In this document: one piece after another, positions 52,083 through 63,762 of the stretch | Position numbering within the stretch: position 1 is the stretch's first letter | Layout: every line of letters begins with the position of its first letter | NCBI RefSeq assembly: GCF_949628265.1 | Contig: NC_088787.1 | Coordinates: forward strand, 17,598,501 to 17,662,500 | Direction of reading: 5' to 3' | Length of the DNA stretch: 64,000 nucleotides | Origin: Cloeon dipterum | Lineage: Eukaryota > Arthropoda > Insecta > Ephemeroptera > Baetidae | The notes under the pieces: model-generated | Seen by the model: only the letters and a program-made list of their open reading frames with translations | Told to the model about the DNA's origin: nothing | Databases searched by the model: none | Position numbers and translations under genes: made by a program

Positions 52083-55000
52083 AAACCAGAGATCAGGATT
52101 GAATTATTGATTTCTAATCCTGTTACCTTCAATTTTAGATTGCTATTTTGTTTCACCTTTGTTTGATGATGATGCTCGATGCTATTAAGCAACCGGTAAC
52201 ATCTCAATAATTAAGGTAGCAGGACTTCTATTATAATCGCTGCGATCTGTAGCATGATAAAAATAAAATCATGATTATTCTACAATAACAATTTTCGGCC
52301 ACCGCCAATCACTCCAATTTTTTTTAGATGCATAATGCGCTATTGAGATTGATGGAGCTAAAATATTTAGACATATTGATTAAATTCTTGTTTTTCACAA
52401 AACAAATGGATGTATAATAATTTGAAATTAAATTTAGTTTTTGACAAAAATAGCTTGATGACGTTAAACACCCAAATCTCTGTGCAGAATTTGAATGAGC
52501 GCAATTGGTACGATCCTGCAAGAATGTTCAACAATTTAGAATATCTTAATGTCATTGGAAAGGCATGCGTCGCTTTTGATATAAAAAGAGAGTTTGTCTG
52601 AATGAAATCGAGTTTTTATAAATGTATCTAAACGCGGCACTTTTAACTTTGTCCCAGATTCAGTCAGACCAAACAAGCAGAAGGACCTTGTTTTCGTGGT
52701 TCAATGTCACTCGTGCTGCCAATACCCAGCCTGTTTGAAAGTACACACACGTTGTTAAAGAAGCTACAAACACGCAAAAAGTAGAGTCAACGCCAAGAGT
52801 CTGTCTGTAAAGGTGAATTCAGGCTAGAGCACAAAAGCAGCCAGGTAATAACCTTTTAAAATTGTGCCGGCGCTCTCGTGAAAAATTTGCCCGAGTTGGA
52901 TGCTGCACTCTCTGGACCAGAGCAACTACCGTTAAAAGATATGCCCGCTTATGTAAGACGCACATTAATATAAAGGTAGAAGTAAATTGCTCCGGCGAAC
53001 GAGTGAGAACATTATTCCAAAGCGGTGTTTCTCGCGCGCGCAATCTTGTGCGGAGTCAAGTCTAAAAAGTCCGTGGAGCAGAACGCGTTTGCTGCTGCTC
53101 ATAGCACACGCACTCACAATCAGTCAGCCAGTTAGCTGTAAATCTAAATAGCGTTTAGCATATAAATGCCGGGTACGGGGAGTCACTAATGCAGCCGAAT
53201 GGCCCACTAAAACTTACTGTCCAAGCTGATCGAAGCTGGGATTTAAGGTTATTTGCGTATTTATGTCTTCATCGCAGGTAATTTTAATTCACCTTGCCCG
53301 TGCTTTACATTAAAGAGGTGGGGCTGAAGTTTTTATGTTTTAATTTGACTGCGATTTCAAAATCAAGCTTTAGAAACGCATAACTTCTGCGCCGGCAACA
53401 GTTTGAGCTTAAAACTACTTGATCTTGGTAATTTTTGTGTAACGTTGCAACAATTTTACTTGATCAAAACTTGTGGAAAATATAAATAACCAGATGGGTG
53501 CACTTGAAATATTAAGGGTGCAGTTAATCATTTTGTTATTAGAAATAAAAAGAGAGAAGTAATTTTCTAAACATAACAATATTGAAAATCGAAATAATGA
53601 TATTTTAATTTCAACCTTGTGTTGAGGCAATCTGGAGAAGTTCACTTCTCTTCTGCTTAACAAAATAGTGCAAAGCAGAAACAAGAAAACATTTTCTTCA
53701 AAAAGCGAGCATTAAGCCAGTCGACAGACAAATTTCTAAACGTGGTTAATTTTCAGCCACCATTGAAAAACTCATTTTTCTCAATTAAATGTAAAACGAG
53801 TTCTCCCATTTCTTTTTTTTTATTAACGCATCCAACACATTCGTGTGAGTGACCTAGAACTAGAATCGATAAGAAGCAATTAAAAATAGCAGGCTCATTA
53901 TTCACTTTGGTAAAAGCGCTGCTAAAAGAAATTCGTCGATGCAAATGTATAGGAATACGTCTTGAGAGTATTATACTCAAGAGACCTGTTGGCAAGAGCT
54001 AAAAATAGCCGCTACATAACAAGCCAAGTAAGTAACGGGCCCATGTCTAAATTTATTGAAATTGCTGGTACATTTTACACACACCTTGTGAGTTGTGACA
54101 GCAGCACAGGCACAAGAGAAACTGCTTGTATGATAGCACAGCAGCTTGTAAGTGCACGCAATGCCCAAATTAAATGGGCCAAATCACTGCGCAAGGAGTT
54201 TTTTCTAACAATAAATCCGATTCAATTAAGACTGAAAGAGGAAGATTTTTGTAGGTCGGAAAAGATTTATTTGAAAAAGAAAATTGAACTTATTTACTTT
54301 CTCAAACCCAATTAATTTATTATGCTATAAAATTACATTCATTATTATAATAATTTAAAAACAATTAATAAAATTTTATATTCTTAAGAACCTTTGAAGA
54401 AACAAAGTTGTTTATGTCTTATCAATAAATAGTTAGTATTTAAATTTGATTAACAAACAATATATTACTAATATTTACCGAATTTTTAGTTGAGCGTTAA
54501 AAATTAAACGAATATTTTTTTCCTATTTGGAATATATAATCTAAGGAGATTTAGATCAACTCGACAAATGCAGCTCTATTTCACGACTTAATTAGAATAT
54601 CTTTTGTCTTTGGGAGTCGAGCTAGGTACATTTATGATAGGGACTCCAGGAGACCATCAACAATCGTTGAGTGTTTAAATTAGTTTGCTCACGCCATTGA
54701 AGTCCAATTATTTTTGGCACTTGTAAAACTTTAAAACTTTGTTGTTGAACCAAAGAAATTAGCATTATTTATAATTTTATTTAATGGAATTGGAAAGCAC
54801 AAACTTTAATATGAAAAATCTAATTTGCCTTTAAACTGTTTTAACTTTAATAAAAGAGCTCATTGATTGTGAATACCTTATCAAATAATCCCTTTTTCTA
54901 GCTTTATACTAGTTTTTTGTCCTAAAAAAATTAGAATAGAGAAAATTTGATTCACGATGACAGCAACAAACATATTACTGCCCCATTTCGCACCAAATGG

Positions 55001-57517
55001 GAGAGAAATTGTCCAACTAACAATAAGACCCAGCTGGCAAAGGCACCAAAGGCAGGAAGGCTTAATCGCAGATTAAGGTCTCAGGGCTCTATTAATATCC
55101 CATACAAATTCGTACGTTCTCGCGACAGTGTGACAAAAAATAAATGACAGGTCATCAAGGAGGGCGGCGGGAATCGGGCTTACCTAGTTTTCACTGAAGA
55201 CGAGCAGAGCAAAGGAGAGAGGCACGCAGCGTATATCCCTGGCGTCATGGTCTCCGTTCGCGCACCATGCCTTCGCCGGCTCTCGAATTCAACTAACCAG
55301 CGAGCACACTTCTTCTCGCCGATCGACACGCACACTCTCTGCGAAAACGGTGCTCCTTTTGCTCATCTGCAGTTCCCCCCTTCCTCCTTCAGTGAACACC
55401 TCTATGTTTTGCCCACGGCATCAATTATAAGTCTGCGTTGCTTCTTTAATCGCAATTTCAGTTTTATGTACACACAATTAACTCGCGTTTTGCTTCTCTG
55501 TTTATATTGCGACGAGCCATCAAATGCGCTAGATCAACACTTTTGTGCGTTGACTGGCGTGGTATGGAATTTATTTCATCAAATTTTATCTTCCTTTTGC
55601 TGCTGCTATTGGCCTTATTTTGCTCTCCTACTCTTGTTTTCGTAACGTCTTCGTGTAAGGGTCAGCGTAGAATAGTTTTTCGTTAGCCTTTAGTAAAAAA
55701 CCATCAATCTGGCTCCTGGCTACAGGGAGCGGCTAACTATAGTGATAATTCATACACTCCTGTCAAATATTAAATCTTGAATAGTCAGATAAAAACGATG
55801 AAAACTTTAAAATATATCACCTCCACATTTTTGGCTTTTTGGAACTGGTTCACTTAAAATGCTAAATTCCACGATTCAGATGCTACAATTTTCAAAAATC
55901 CGTTTTTTCCTTCAGACATTTATGTTGTTCCAATATATATAGAATATATAGCTAGTATTTTAGAATGTTCGATAATTTTTAAGAAAATACGGAAACTAGT
56001 ACAATACAAATTTATACATGCTTGCATTACATCATTTCAAATTGCGCTAAGTTTTTTAAGAAAATACAAATTGAAATTTCCAGTGAGCAAAAATTTTGAT
56101 CAGAAATCTCATAAATATTTTCTGCAAATCAATATAAATTGGTATAAAGAGCTGTTATGTTTGTTTTTATAAAATAGATTTAAAATTTGTTGATCAATAT
56201 GCTTCAAATTGAAGGGTCGGCGGTCCATCTCAGTCAGAGGAGGTCACGTGACAAGGTGCAAATATGTCCGAGGATATACGTCCTCTCCTCACAGACCTCA
56301 GCTGACAATGAGCTGAAAGATATACGCGCGGAAGGCATATATATCCTCCGCAGCAAGGAGCCCAAGAAATAAAGGGTTGCTGATATTTTGAAAAGGGTTT
56401 GTATCAACACCCTGAAGTTGATTACTTTTTAGGGGCGAGAAGAATTAGCGCAGTGGTCAAAAATGATTTTTACTGGAAAAAACTCGCATTCTCTGTTGAA
56501 TTAGAGGAAAGAAAGCGCATCAATATCGCATTATAGGTAACTTAGAGCTTCAAATTTTGGCGTATTCTAGCCGCCAAATCAGCGTGAACAGTATAAAAAT
56601 TAAAAGAAAGCTGATTTGATTGAAGTGTGCTCCAGAATTTTCCTGAACTTTTCGAAAAAACAAATCCAAAATACAAGGATGCCAAAAATAGTACTCAGAT
56701 ATTTACTGTCCAAAAATCTTGACGAGCGAAACTGAATTTTTATTGTAAAAATACAAATATACATATACTTAGATTTTTGATACCAATAAAATAAAAATTA
56801 CCCTCAAATATTTTCAAAATATTTAAGTGCAAAGAAATTTGACTTAAGTCAAGTAATGGTGGTCAAGGAAACCGAAAATAATTAAAGTTGCTATTGCCTT
56901 TTTGATTTTTTGCCCCTCATTGTCGCTTGAGAAAGAACCACATACCATTATTATTGGTTACTATTTCAACAGAAAACAAATTGATAGAGGTAGTCGCAGT
57001 GACTGTAAACCAAAATGTTCCCTTGCGCGCGCCAATCAGCTATAAAAAATTACGCCTACATGTGCATATGACCGCGCTAGAAGCTCAGGAGCAATCTGCA
57101 CATATGGAGGGGAAGATTTTTTATACGCTCTCCCTTGCGTATGACGGGTAGATGCGGCTATATAAGCTTACGATTAAAGCGGCTGGCACAAGTCTAGCTT
57201 ATATTATTCTCCCGATTTCCCGAATCGGTAAAGGGTAGTCTAACTGTGCGATAAGCGCGTTACCTGCACTGACCGGCCCTTGCACCGCGCACGACGACGA
57301 TAATGTCAAAGGCTCACTCCAAATAGGAAGTTCCGTGCGTGGAAAAATATTGAAGAAGCAACAGCATAATAGTAACATTCGATCGGGGTAAGACATTGTG
57401 ATAAATTATTTTTGTTGTAAACATTTAATTGTTTATTGAGCAATATTTGTGATCGTGAATTATTTGTATTGCAGTCTTGTAACACGACTATTAACTTACA
57501 ATAATTAAAAGATGATA

Positions 57518-57565
57518 GTCAAAAGAAGTTTTTCCATTACAGGCTTCTCGATACACCCACAAACT
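57518..57565 (+). repeat. Dispersed ~50-nt repeat, copy 1
   Basis: Starts GTCAAAAGA and contains TTCCATTAC-GGCT-CTCGATACACCCACA. A second copy in the same orientation lies at 58827-58881 with a few substitutions and a 7-nt insertion. The two copies flank the inverted-repeat element at 57835-58224. Probably fragments of one mobile element family. Confidence 0.65.
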
Positions 57566-57834
57566 ATTTGATTGGCACGCGAAGTTATTTAATAACTGAT
57601 AATTTATTAATTTTAAGTAGCATTGCCATTAGTTAACGGAATGTCTAAATCATTATATAATTTTTTGCTATGATTCGGGACAATTTTCAGACCGTGCAAG
57701 TCGAAATTTTCATTGGCATCGACGAGCAAATGCCAAGGGATTTTTAATTCAATCACCAGTCTAAAAAGAGAGGAGGATATTGAGCTGAACATAGCTCCGG
57801 GTACCTTAGAGATAGAGAGGATCAATTATAATTA

Positions 57835-58224
57835 CTAGGGCTGTGAATTTTAGACGTTTTTTTGCCAAAATAGTCGAATATTTCTAGAATGTTTCTAAGA
57901 GCAAATTAGTCGGTTTTAGACGGTTTTTATTTTTCATTGTTTCCTTCGCATACATTTCATACAAATTCATGTTTAACTTTGGTATTATATCAATATAGTA
58001 TACAAATACATTTTTCACAGCCATTTTACAGATAAATTTATATGGATGATTAATTGAAAAGGATAATCATGCACTGGTAGATTTTAGTTAAATCGAGCAG
58101 TTTCATTAGAAAATAATGGTAGATTTGGACGGGATTTTAAGACATTGAAAGTGCTCATTTGATAGTCCCACGATGATTAGAAGTTCAGAAAAAATAGTCA
58201 ATCGTCTAAAATTCACAGCCCTAG
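57835..58224. mobile_element. 390-bp element with 22-bp perfect terminal inverted repeats (MITE-like)
   Basis: The first 22 nt (CTAGGGCTGTGAATTTTAG then ACG) are exactly repeated in reverse complement at 58203-58224. The interior is AT-rich and has no open frame of note, as expected for a nonautonomous DNA transposon. The termini can be read either as a TA target duplication flanking AGGGCTGTG (Tc1/mariner-like) or as hAT-like ends beginning TAGGG; no clear 8-bp duplication is present. The superfamily is therefore open. Confidence 0.75.
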
Positions 58225-58583
58225 AATTGCTCTTGTGCGCCGTTCCGCTCAGAACACACAAGTGGCGGAATATAATGAAACTTTAATATTTTATTTAAGA
58301 AACGTTCAGCAAACTCAATTTCTGACAAAAACTCGGGGTATAATGCTTTGTTATATTTTTGTTAAGTTCTGGATGTGGATGTATGGGGCACAGTTGCCCT
58401 GCTGATCCGTAATAAACCAAAATTTGAATCTATAACGAGCGAATACCCAAGATTTTCCCTCCTCTACTGTCTTTTTCCTTTGCCGCGCCGAGCATAAAAC
58501 AATTATTTCTTTTTTCCTCCCTTTTTTGCAGCCCTCACCGGTTGCGTCCGCCAGCTGACTTTTACTAACTTGTCACTTTTCAG

Positions 58584-58648
58584 ATTTTTCCACCGAGATA
58601 CAGTTGATTCGCAGCGCGCGTTTTAATTCCTCGTTCTTCTATAGAGGG
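58584..58648 (+). other. Candidate 5' noncoding exon of UBR5
   Basis: Lies between a CTTTTCAG acceptor-like site ending at 58583 and a strong donor, GAGGG|GTAAGT, at 58648/58649. It is in a GC-richer patch upstream of UBR5 and on the same strand. The next good acceptor is CTCTTGAGCAG ending at 60240. The segment may instead be the end of a first exon that starts near 58.54 kb. Confidence 0.35.
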
Positions 58649-58826
58649 GTAAGTTTTTATCATTTCTTTTTCCTTTGACCGACCCTTCACTATCTGGATC
58701 AGAGTACTGAATCTCGAGAGAACATCAGCAGGTGCATCCGCTGGCTCAAAGGGAAATTTTTGAAAACATGCAGATATGAGCGGCTAGACCTTTGTATTAT
58801 GTCCGCACATGCAAAGCTCGCCGTCC

Positions 58827-58881
58827 GTCAAAAGATGTTTTTCGTTTTTCCATTACCGGCTCCTCGATACACCCACATACT
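58827..58881 (+). repeat. Dispersed ~50-nt repeat, copy 2
   Basis: Second copy of the repeat at 57518-57565, same orientation, about 1.3 kb away. It lies just right of the candidate UBR5 first exon. Confidence 0.65.
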
Positions 58882-59329
58882 TAACTGCAAAATAAAGGTC
58901 TAAAAGAGCTAAAACTATTTTGTATTCCGTTTCATTATGGGGGACTCAAGCTCTCCGTTATTGCGGTGCGATTGATGCGATTGTGCGTGATTGTTGTATA
59001 ATTATTCTTTGTTGATATTATTTTGTTTGGCGTAATTGTTGCATTTATGATTTTTTTTGCCCGTTTCAAAATTCAAAATCTGTCATTCTTCAACTGACAT
59101 TTTACTTATGTACTTGAACAATCGATATAATTCGCCGACTCAAAAATTCATTGGGGTATGTATGTAAGTGTTTTAAATAAATACATATCATAAATAATAT
59201 CAAAAGAATTAATGTATGTTTCAAGTTGGACACTTGGGAAATCGTGCGCAGCATGAAAACGGCTTGCACGAATGTTTTTATTTTTTCACGAGAAGTTAAT
59301 AAAGACCCCAGCTAGGTTTTGGCTATCTT

Positions 59330-60190
59330 GAAAATTTTTTCTCGATGTTTTTCCTTTTCCCAAGAAGTTTAGTGAATTTTTAAAGGATTTTTCCGGGAAA
59401 GTCGAAGGCGGAAGAAATTTTTGTTCCACACAAAGAAGATTGCAAATTTTATCAGCTTTCAGAATCTGTGCTTATTTTTACTCTCAGACCCATAGGTGCC
59501 GAGCTGCAAGGCCAAACACGGACCCCTTATGAAAGTGGACAATTTTGGTCTGATTTTCAAAAACTAAAATTTTTCCAGACCATCTTGCCATTTTCTAGCA
59601 GCATACCGAATTTCGACTTTATTCGACAAGATTTGTCCCCTAACTCTCCTTTCGAGCTGAGCTTCCCGACACGTGTTGCCGGAGTTAGACATTTTCACCG
59701 ATTTTCATGAAAAATCATAATTTTTTCGATTGTTTCACATCAACAATGGCTTCGCCGGAAAATTTCAGCCAGAATCGATGTTGCGCTTCACATTTTGTGA
59801 GAAAATTTGGGAAAGCCGTAATTTTTGGTGACCTGAAATTCAAAATTTCGCTTTCCTGAAAAATTTAACATTGCAAATCGAAAAAATAACGCTGGATTCG
59901 GAATCCCCGTGAAATTTTACCCTGGAAAACCTGTTTGCACGATAGAAAAACGAAGGTTCGTGTCTCGGAAAAATTTAACCTGAGTTTTCCATAAGACACC
60001 TTTTTCGCCTGAGCATTTTGCATTGTACCGGCGCAACAATCGACCTGGGAGGGTAGACACCAATTATTGGTCTCTTCCTCCACAGCCAAAGTTTATGCCG
60101 CCGTTGGAATTTTTCGGATCGGACTCCGGGTTCTCAAAATAGAGCCCCGGGATCAGTGGTCGTTCATTTCTTGTACACCCTGTATAATGC
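59330..60190. mobile_element. Probable transposon-derived block upstream of UBR5
   Basis: This block is compositionally distinct and full of short repeated phrases (AAAATTT, TTTTCC, GGAAAATTT, CCGG pieces), with no conserved open frame. It ends near GTACACCCTGTATA at 60173-60186, a phrase reminiscent of ends of common insect repeats. No flanking duplication or opposite terminus was found, so class and exact edges are unknown. It would lie in the first intron of UBR5 if the noncoding exon at 58.6 kb is real. Confidence 0.35.
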
Positions 60191-60476
60191 CTGATTGAGA
60201 GACCCCGAGGCTTTTCTCATTTTCGCGCGCTCTTGAGCAGGTTTGACGGAATCACACGACTTCATACGATCGCAGCATACCGAAATGACGGGGAAGGGGC
60301 AGAACGAGCGAACAAGCGACAAGAAGCGAGCGCAGACTGGTGGAAAAAGAAAAAAACATGGCTGTGGATCAGTAGGGTGTCTGTTCGGCAGCTCTTTATC
60401 ACGAAATAATGTTTGTCATCTAAACCAGAAAATAGATAAGTTGACGGACATCCGGCACAGATTATCCAATTCCAAT

Positions 60477-63400
60477 ATGTCATCAATTCATTTGGTGGTG
60501 CACCCGCTCCCGGGCACTGAGGACCAACTCAACGAAAGGTTCGTAATTGACACCAGGATAAACCTTCCCATGCCATAAATTCGGCGTCCACGTCGGCCAA
60601 AACGAATAAAAAATGGCGAGAAACGGACTCCTGCTGGCTGCGGCGGCCAACAAACCTCTGAATGCACCGCTTGTGTGCTGTTTTCAATGGTCCACCATGG
60701 GTCAAAGTGCACTCCAGGGAGTCTGTTTTCTCGAATCGGGCGTCCTCCATCTTTTCGCAATGGAGGCATGCGACCAGTGTCACGCTCTCATGGTTCTTTA
60801 ACACGTCGAAAATGACTGATGTTTTCAGATTGAAGGACGTATCTGAAAAGATGAACCGGTTCGGACAAGCGACGCCCGGCGCCCTCGGCAGCGTCAAGGT
60901 CGGCATCATTTCCTGTGCGGTTGGACCTTCTCACGTAGCCTTGCTGCTGGAGGATGGTCGTGTCTGCAGGATTGCCTTCTCCATCATCACAGACCGCCTC
61001 GATTTGAGCCGCAATGACCCTGGAAAATCGTTAAGACTATCAATGGACTTCATCCAATTTTGCATAACTTGGCGTCATTCTGTTTGAAGGAACAAGACGA
61101 GCGCAAGCAGCAGTGCAAGCCGACAGCTGACCCGGACGAGGTCACGGATTATGCGTTCTGGGCCCCTCAGAGGCACTGGCAGGGGCACAGGAGGCGTCAT
61201 TATGGCCAGCACTGGCAGCCGATCAGTGGTGCCCTCGGCTTACGTGCCTGAGGAGCTAGTATCGCAAGCCCAGGTTGTTCTCCAAGGCAAAAGCAGGAAC
61301 CTTATCATCAGGGAACTGCAGGTTAAATTGAGTGTCTTATGTTGATAGTGATGTTTTTGCGTTAACTTGTGGGGTAATTATTAAAGTGGAGGGTGTGTAT
61401 GTTTCTTGATTTTCTGTAGAAACACCACCAAACCTTAAGACAAGTTACACCACTTCAGCAAAAGAGTCACATTCTATTTTTAGCAGTAGATTATAGAACG
61501 TGCTTGTGAAAAAGTGGGTTCCATAATCTTAATAAGCCCATGATGCGAAGCTAAAATTTTCCTGAAAGGAGCTGAGTATTTTACCTTTTTTTCATAATCT
61601 TAGATAGGTTGTGTGATTACACTCAATAAGGCAATAGTTTAATTGTAAATTTAGAAAATTTCTGAGATAAAATTAGGTATTTTTTATTATTTACGTGTTT
61701 CAAGGCAATAATTTGTTCCTGTTGCGTAACTATTAGCCAAGCTACCTAAGCACACTTGATGAGTGTAATTCAATATTTTGAAAAGAACAATAATAAATGG
61801 CTCTGCTCTGTTTGCTAATTTAAATAACAATATTTGTTGCTCTTTTTGTTGTTTTTTCTCGCCATAATACATTCAAAGTCACTTTGTTGGTAGTTAAAAC
61901 ATGTTTCATCATAATTATTAACATATAAAAATAGAGTTTTGCATCGTTCTTTTAACCTTTCAAGTACCGAAATGTCTTAACCTAAACTTTTGCGTGACAC
62001 GGCTAATAAATCAAAGTATTCTCAATTATTTCAGAGGACAAATTTGGATGTCAATCTGGCTGTAAACAATCTTCTGTCACGAGATGATGACGAAGGTGAA
62101 GACGGCGAGGACGGCCAAGACTCTTATGTGCCGGAAGACCTCATGTCTCTGTTGGATGGAAGTATTCATGGAGACCACAACAGCGTCATAATTGATGCAG
62201 ACTCAATGTTCTCTGAAGACATGTTCAACTACTCCTCGATGCGAGCTCGCAGTGGAGCTCCAGTGGGGCTCAGTAGTCAGTCAAGCAGGCGACCTGCAGG
62301 TGAGCGTTCGGGTTCTGCAGCCGCAGATCGCGGTGGTGACCTTTCTGATCGAGACCGAGATAGTTTCTCCCGCTGGAGAGACAGACAATATTTTGGACCT
62401 GGCCGCCGCTGGCTTGAATCCGCTCTAAGAGATTCAGGCTGGGCCGACAAAGACACGAGTGAGTTTCTCATTCGCTGTGTGCATGCTTGTTTGTGCTTTG
62501 CCTTGGCCCAGAGTTTCAGTTCTGCTTGTTCCTATGCGCTGTTTTTCACCGACAGGGAGAAACTTTCTAAAAGTCTACCTTGTCCTCTAACTGTAGAAAC
62601 AAATCACCTTTTAATTTGCAGCTTTGCATTTTTAACATTATGACTAGTTGCTTTTGCTTGAGTGATAAGAAATATTTGCAAATTAAATTAAATCACGGGG
62701 ATAATTGCACATAGAATGGCAATCATGGATATAACAGCCAAAATTTGCGGTTGCTTGAAGTCTTTATAAACAGATTAACCAATATGTAAAAATGTTATCA
62801 AATTGCAGCTGAAGTGAAGAAAAAGGAATGCGTCACACAAAGTCCATTGTGGGTGTCAGACGAAGTCGACTACTGGCCTACCAGGGGTGGTGAAATGCCA
62901 CACCGTTTTTCCATGATTGCTGCTCTCCACTCGGAATTGGTCGCTGTTAATCAGTATACTGGGCAGCTTCATCAGTGGCGATGGGCTGATGCTGAACCCT
63001 ATAGAAACGTTGAAGTAGGATGTTTAGGTTACCATATTTACTCTAATGCTAACATCATGTTATCTGTAGAGTGGCAAAGATGTTTTTCACCCCAAAGCGA
63101 CGAGTCTTGCGTTGAATGGCGAGGTCATCTCTCAGATGTCAGCCTGTTCAACCAGGTGCACAGTTGTCACCGATTCTGGCCGAATCGCAAGCTGGATGGA
63201 TGAAGCTCTAGGACACAGTGTTGCCCTCAGACTGGAACACGCTGCCACTAATTTCCCTGGCGAGCTGCCTGCCGACTACAAAATCAACAATATTTATGTC
63301 TGCTCTCTCTGCACTGTGGCTAGGCTTGAAACGGGAGCGTTCTATTGGTGGTTAGTCAAGTCCTCATAATTTATAAATATCTTTCAACATAATTTTTTCG

Positions 63401-63697
63401 TCAGGGGTGTGTTGCCATTCTATCAAAGAAAGAAGCTCTGGGACAGGCACAGAGCGAAGACCAAAAAGAGCAAGTCATCTGGCTCTTCCTCTCACTCAAC
63501 AGACATTGTGGCTGGAAGCCAGGTGTGCATGAAAAGTTGCCCAATGTACCAAGCTGGAGCGATTGGTAATTATTGTTACGTAAATTAAGATTGCCACAAC
63601 AAGTCACACATCATAATACAATCAACGAGTTGCAATTTAATTTGAGAATTTAAAAATCAATTAATTTGTGTATACTTAAATCTCACGTCATTTCAAG

Positions 63698-63762
<65 letters not shown>

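Larger units (their letters stand above)
46361..57500. other. Gene-poor AT-rich stretch between globin and UBR5
   Basis: No exon series or protein domain is recognisable on either strand. GC-richer patches at about 49.1-49.6, 52.8-53.2, 55.15-55.6 and 56.2-56.4 kb carry open frames of up to 132 codons (55247-55645, plus) without family motifs. The left end contains the globin 3'UTR. A strong minus-strand donor at 55184/55183 (CTAG|GTAAGC) preceded by an initiator-like TCAGT may mark an unassigned first exon. Minor repeats are listed separately. Confidence 0.5.

Noticed and set aside
55247..55645. 132-codon plus-strand open frame
   Set aside because: Pyrimidine-rich chance frame rich in Cys, Phe and Leu; no domain and no splice partners.
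60529..60909. 126-codon minus-strand open frame over the UBR5 start
   Set aside because: Antisense to UBR5 exon 60829-61029 and its intron; no independent support.
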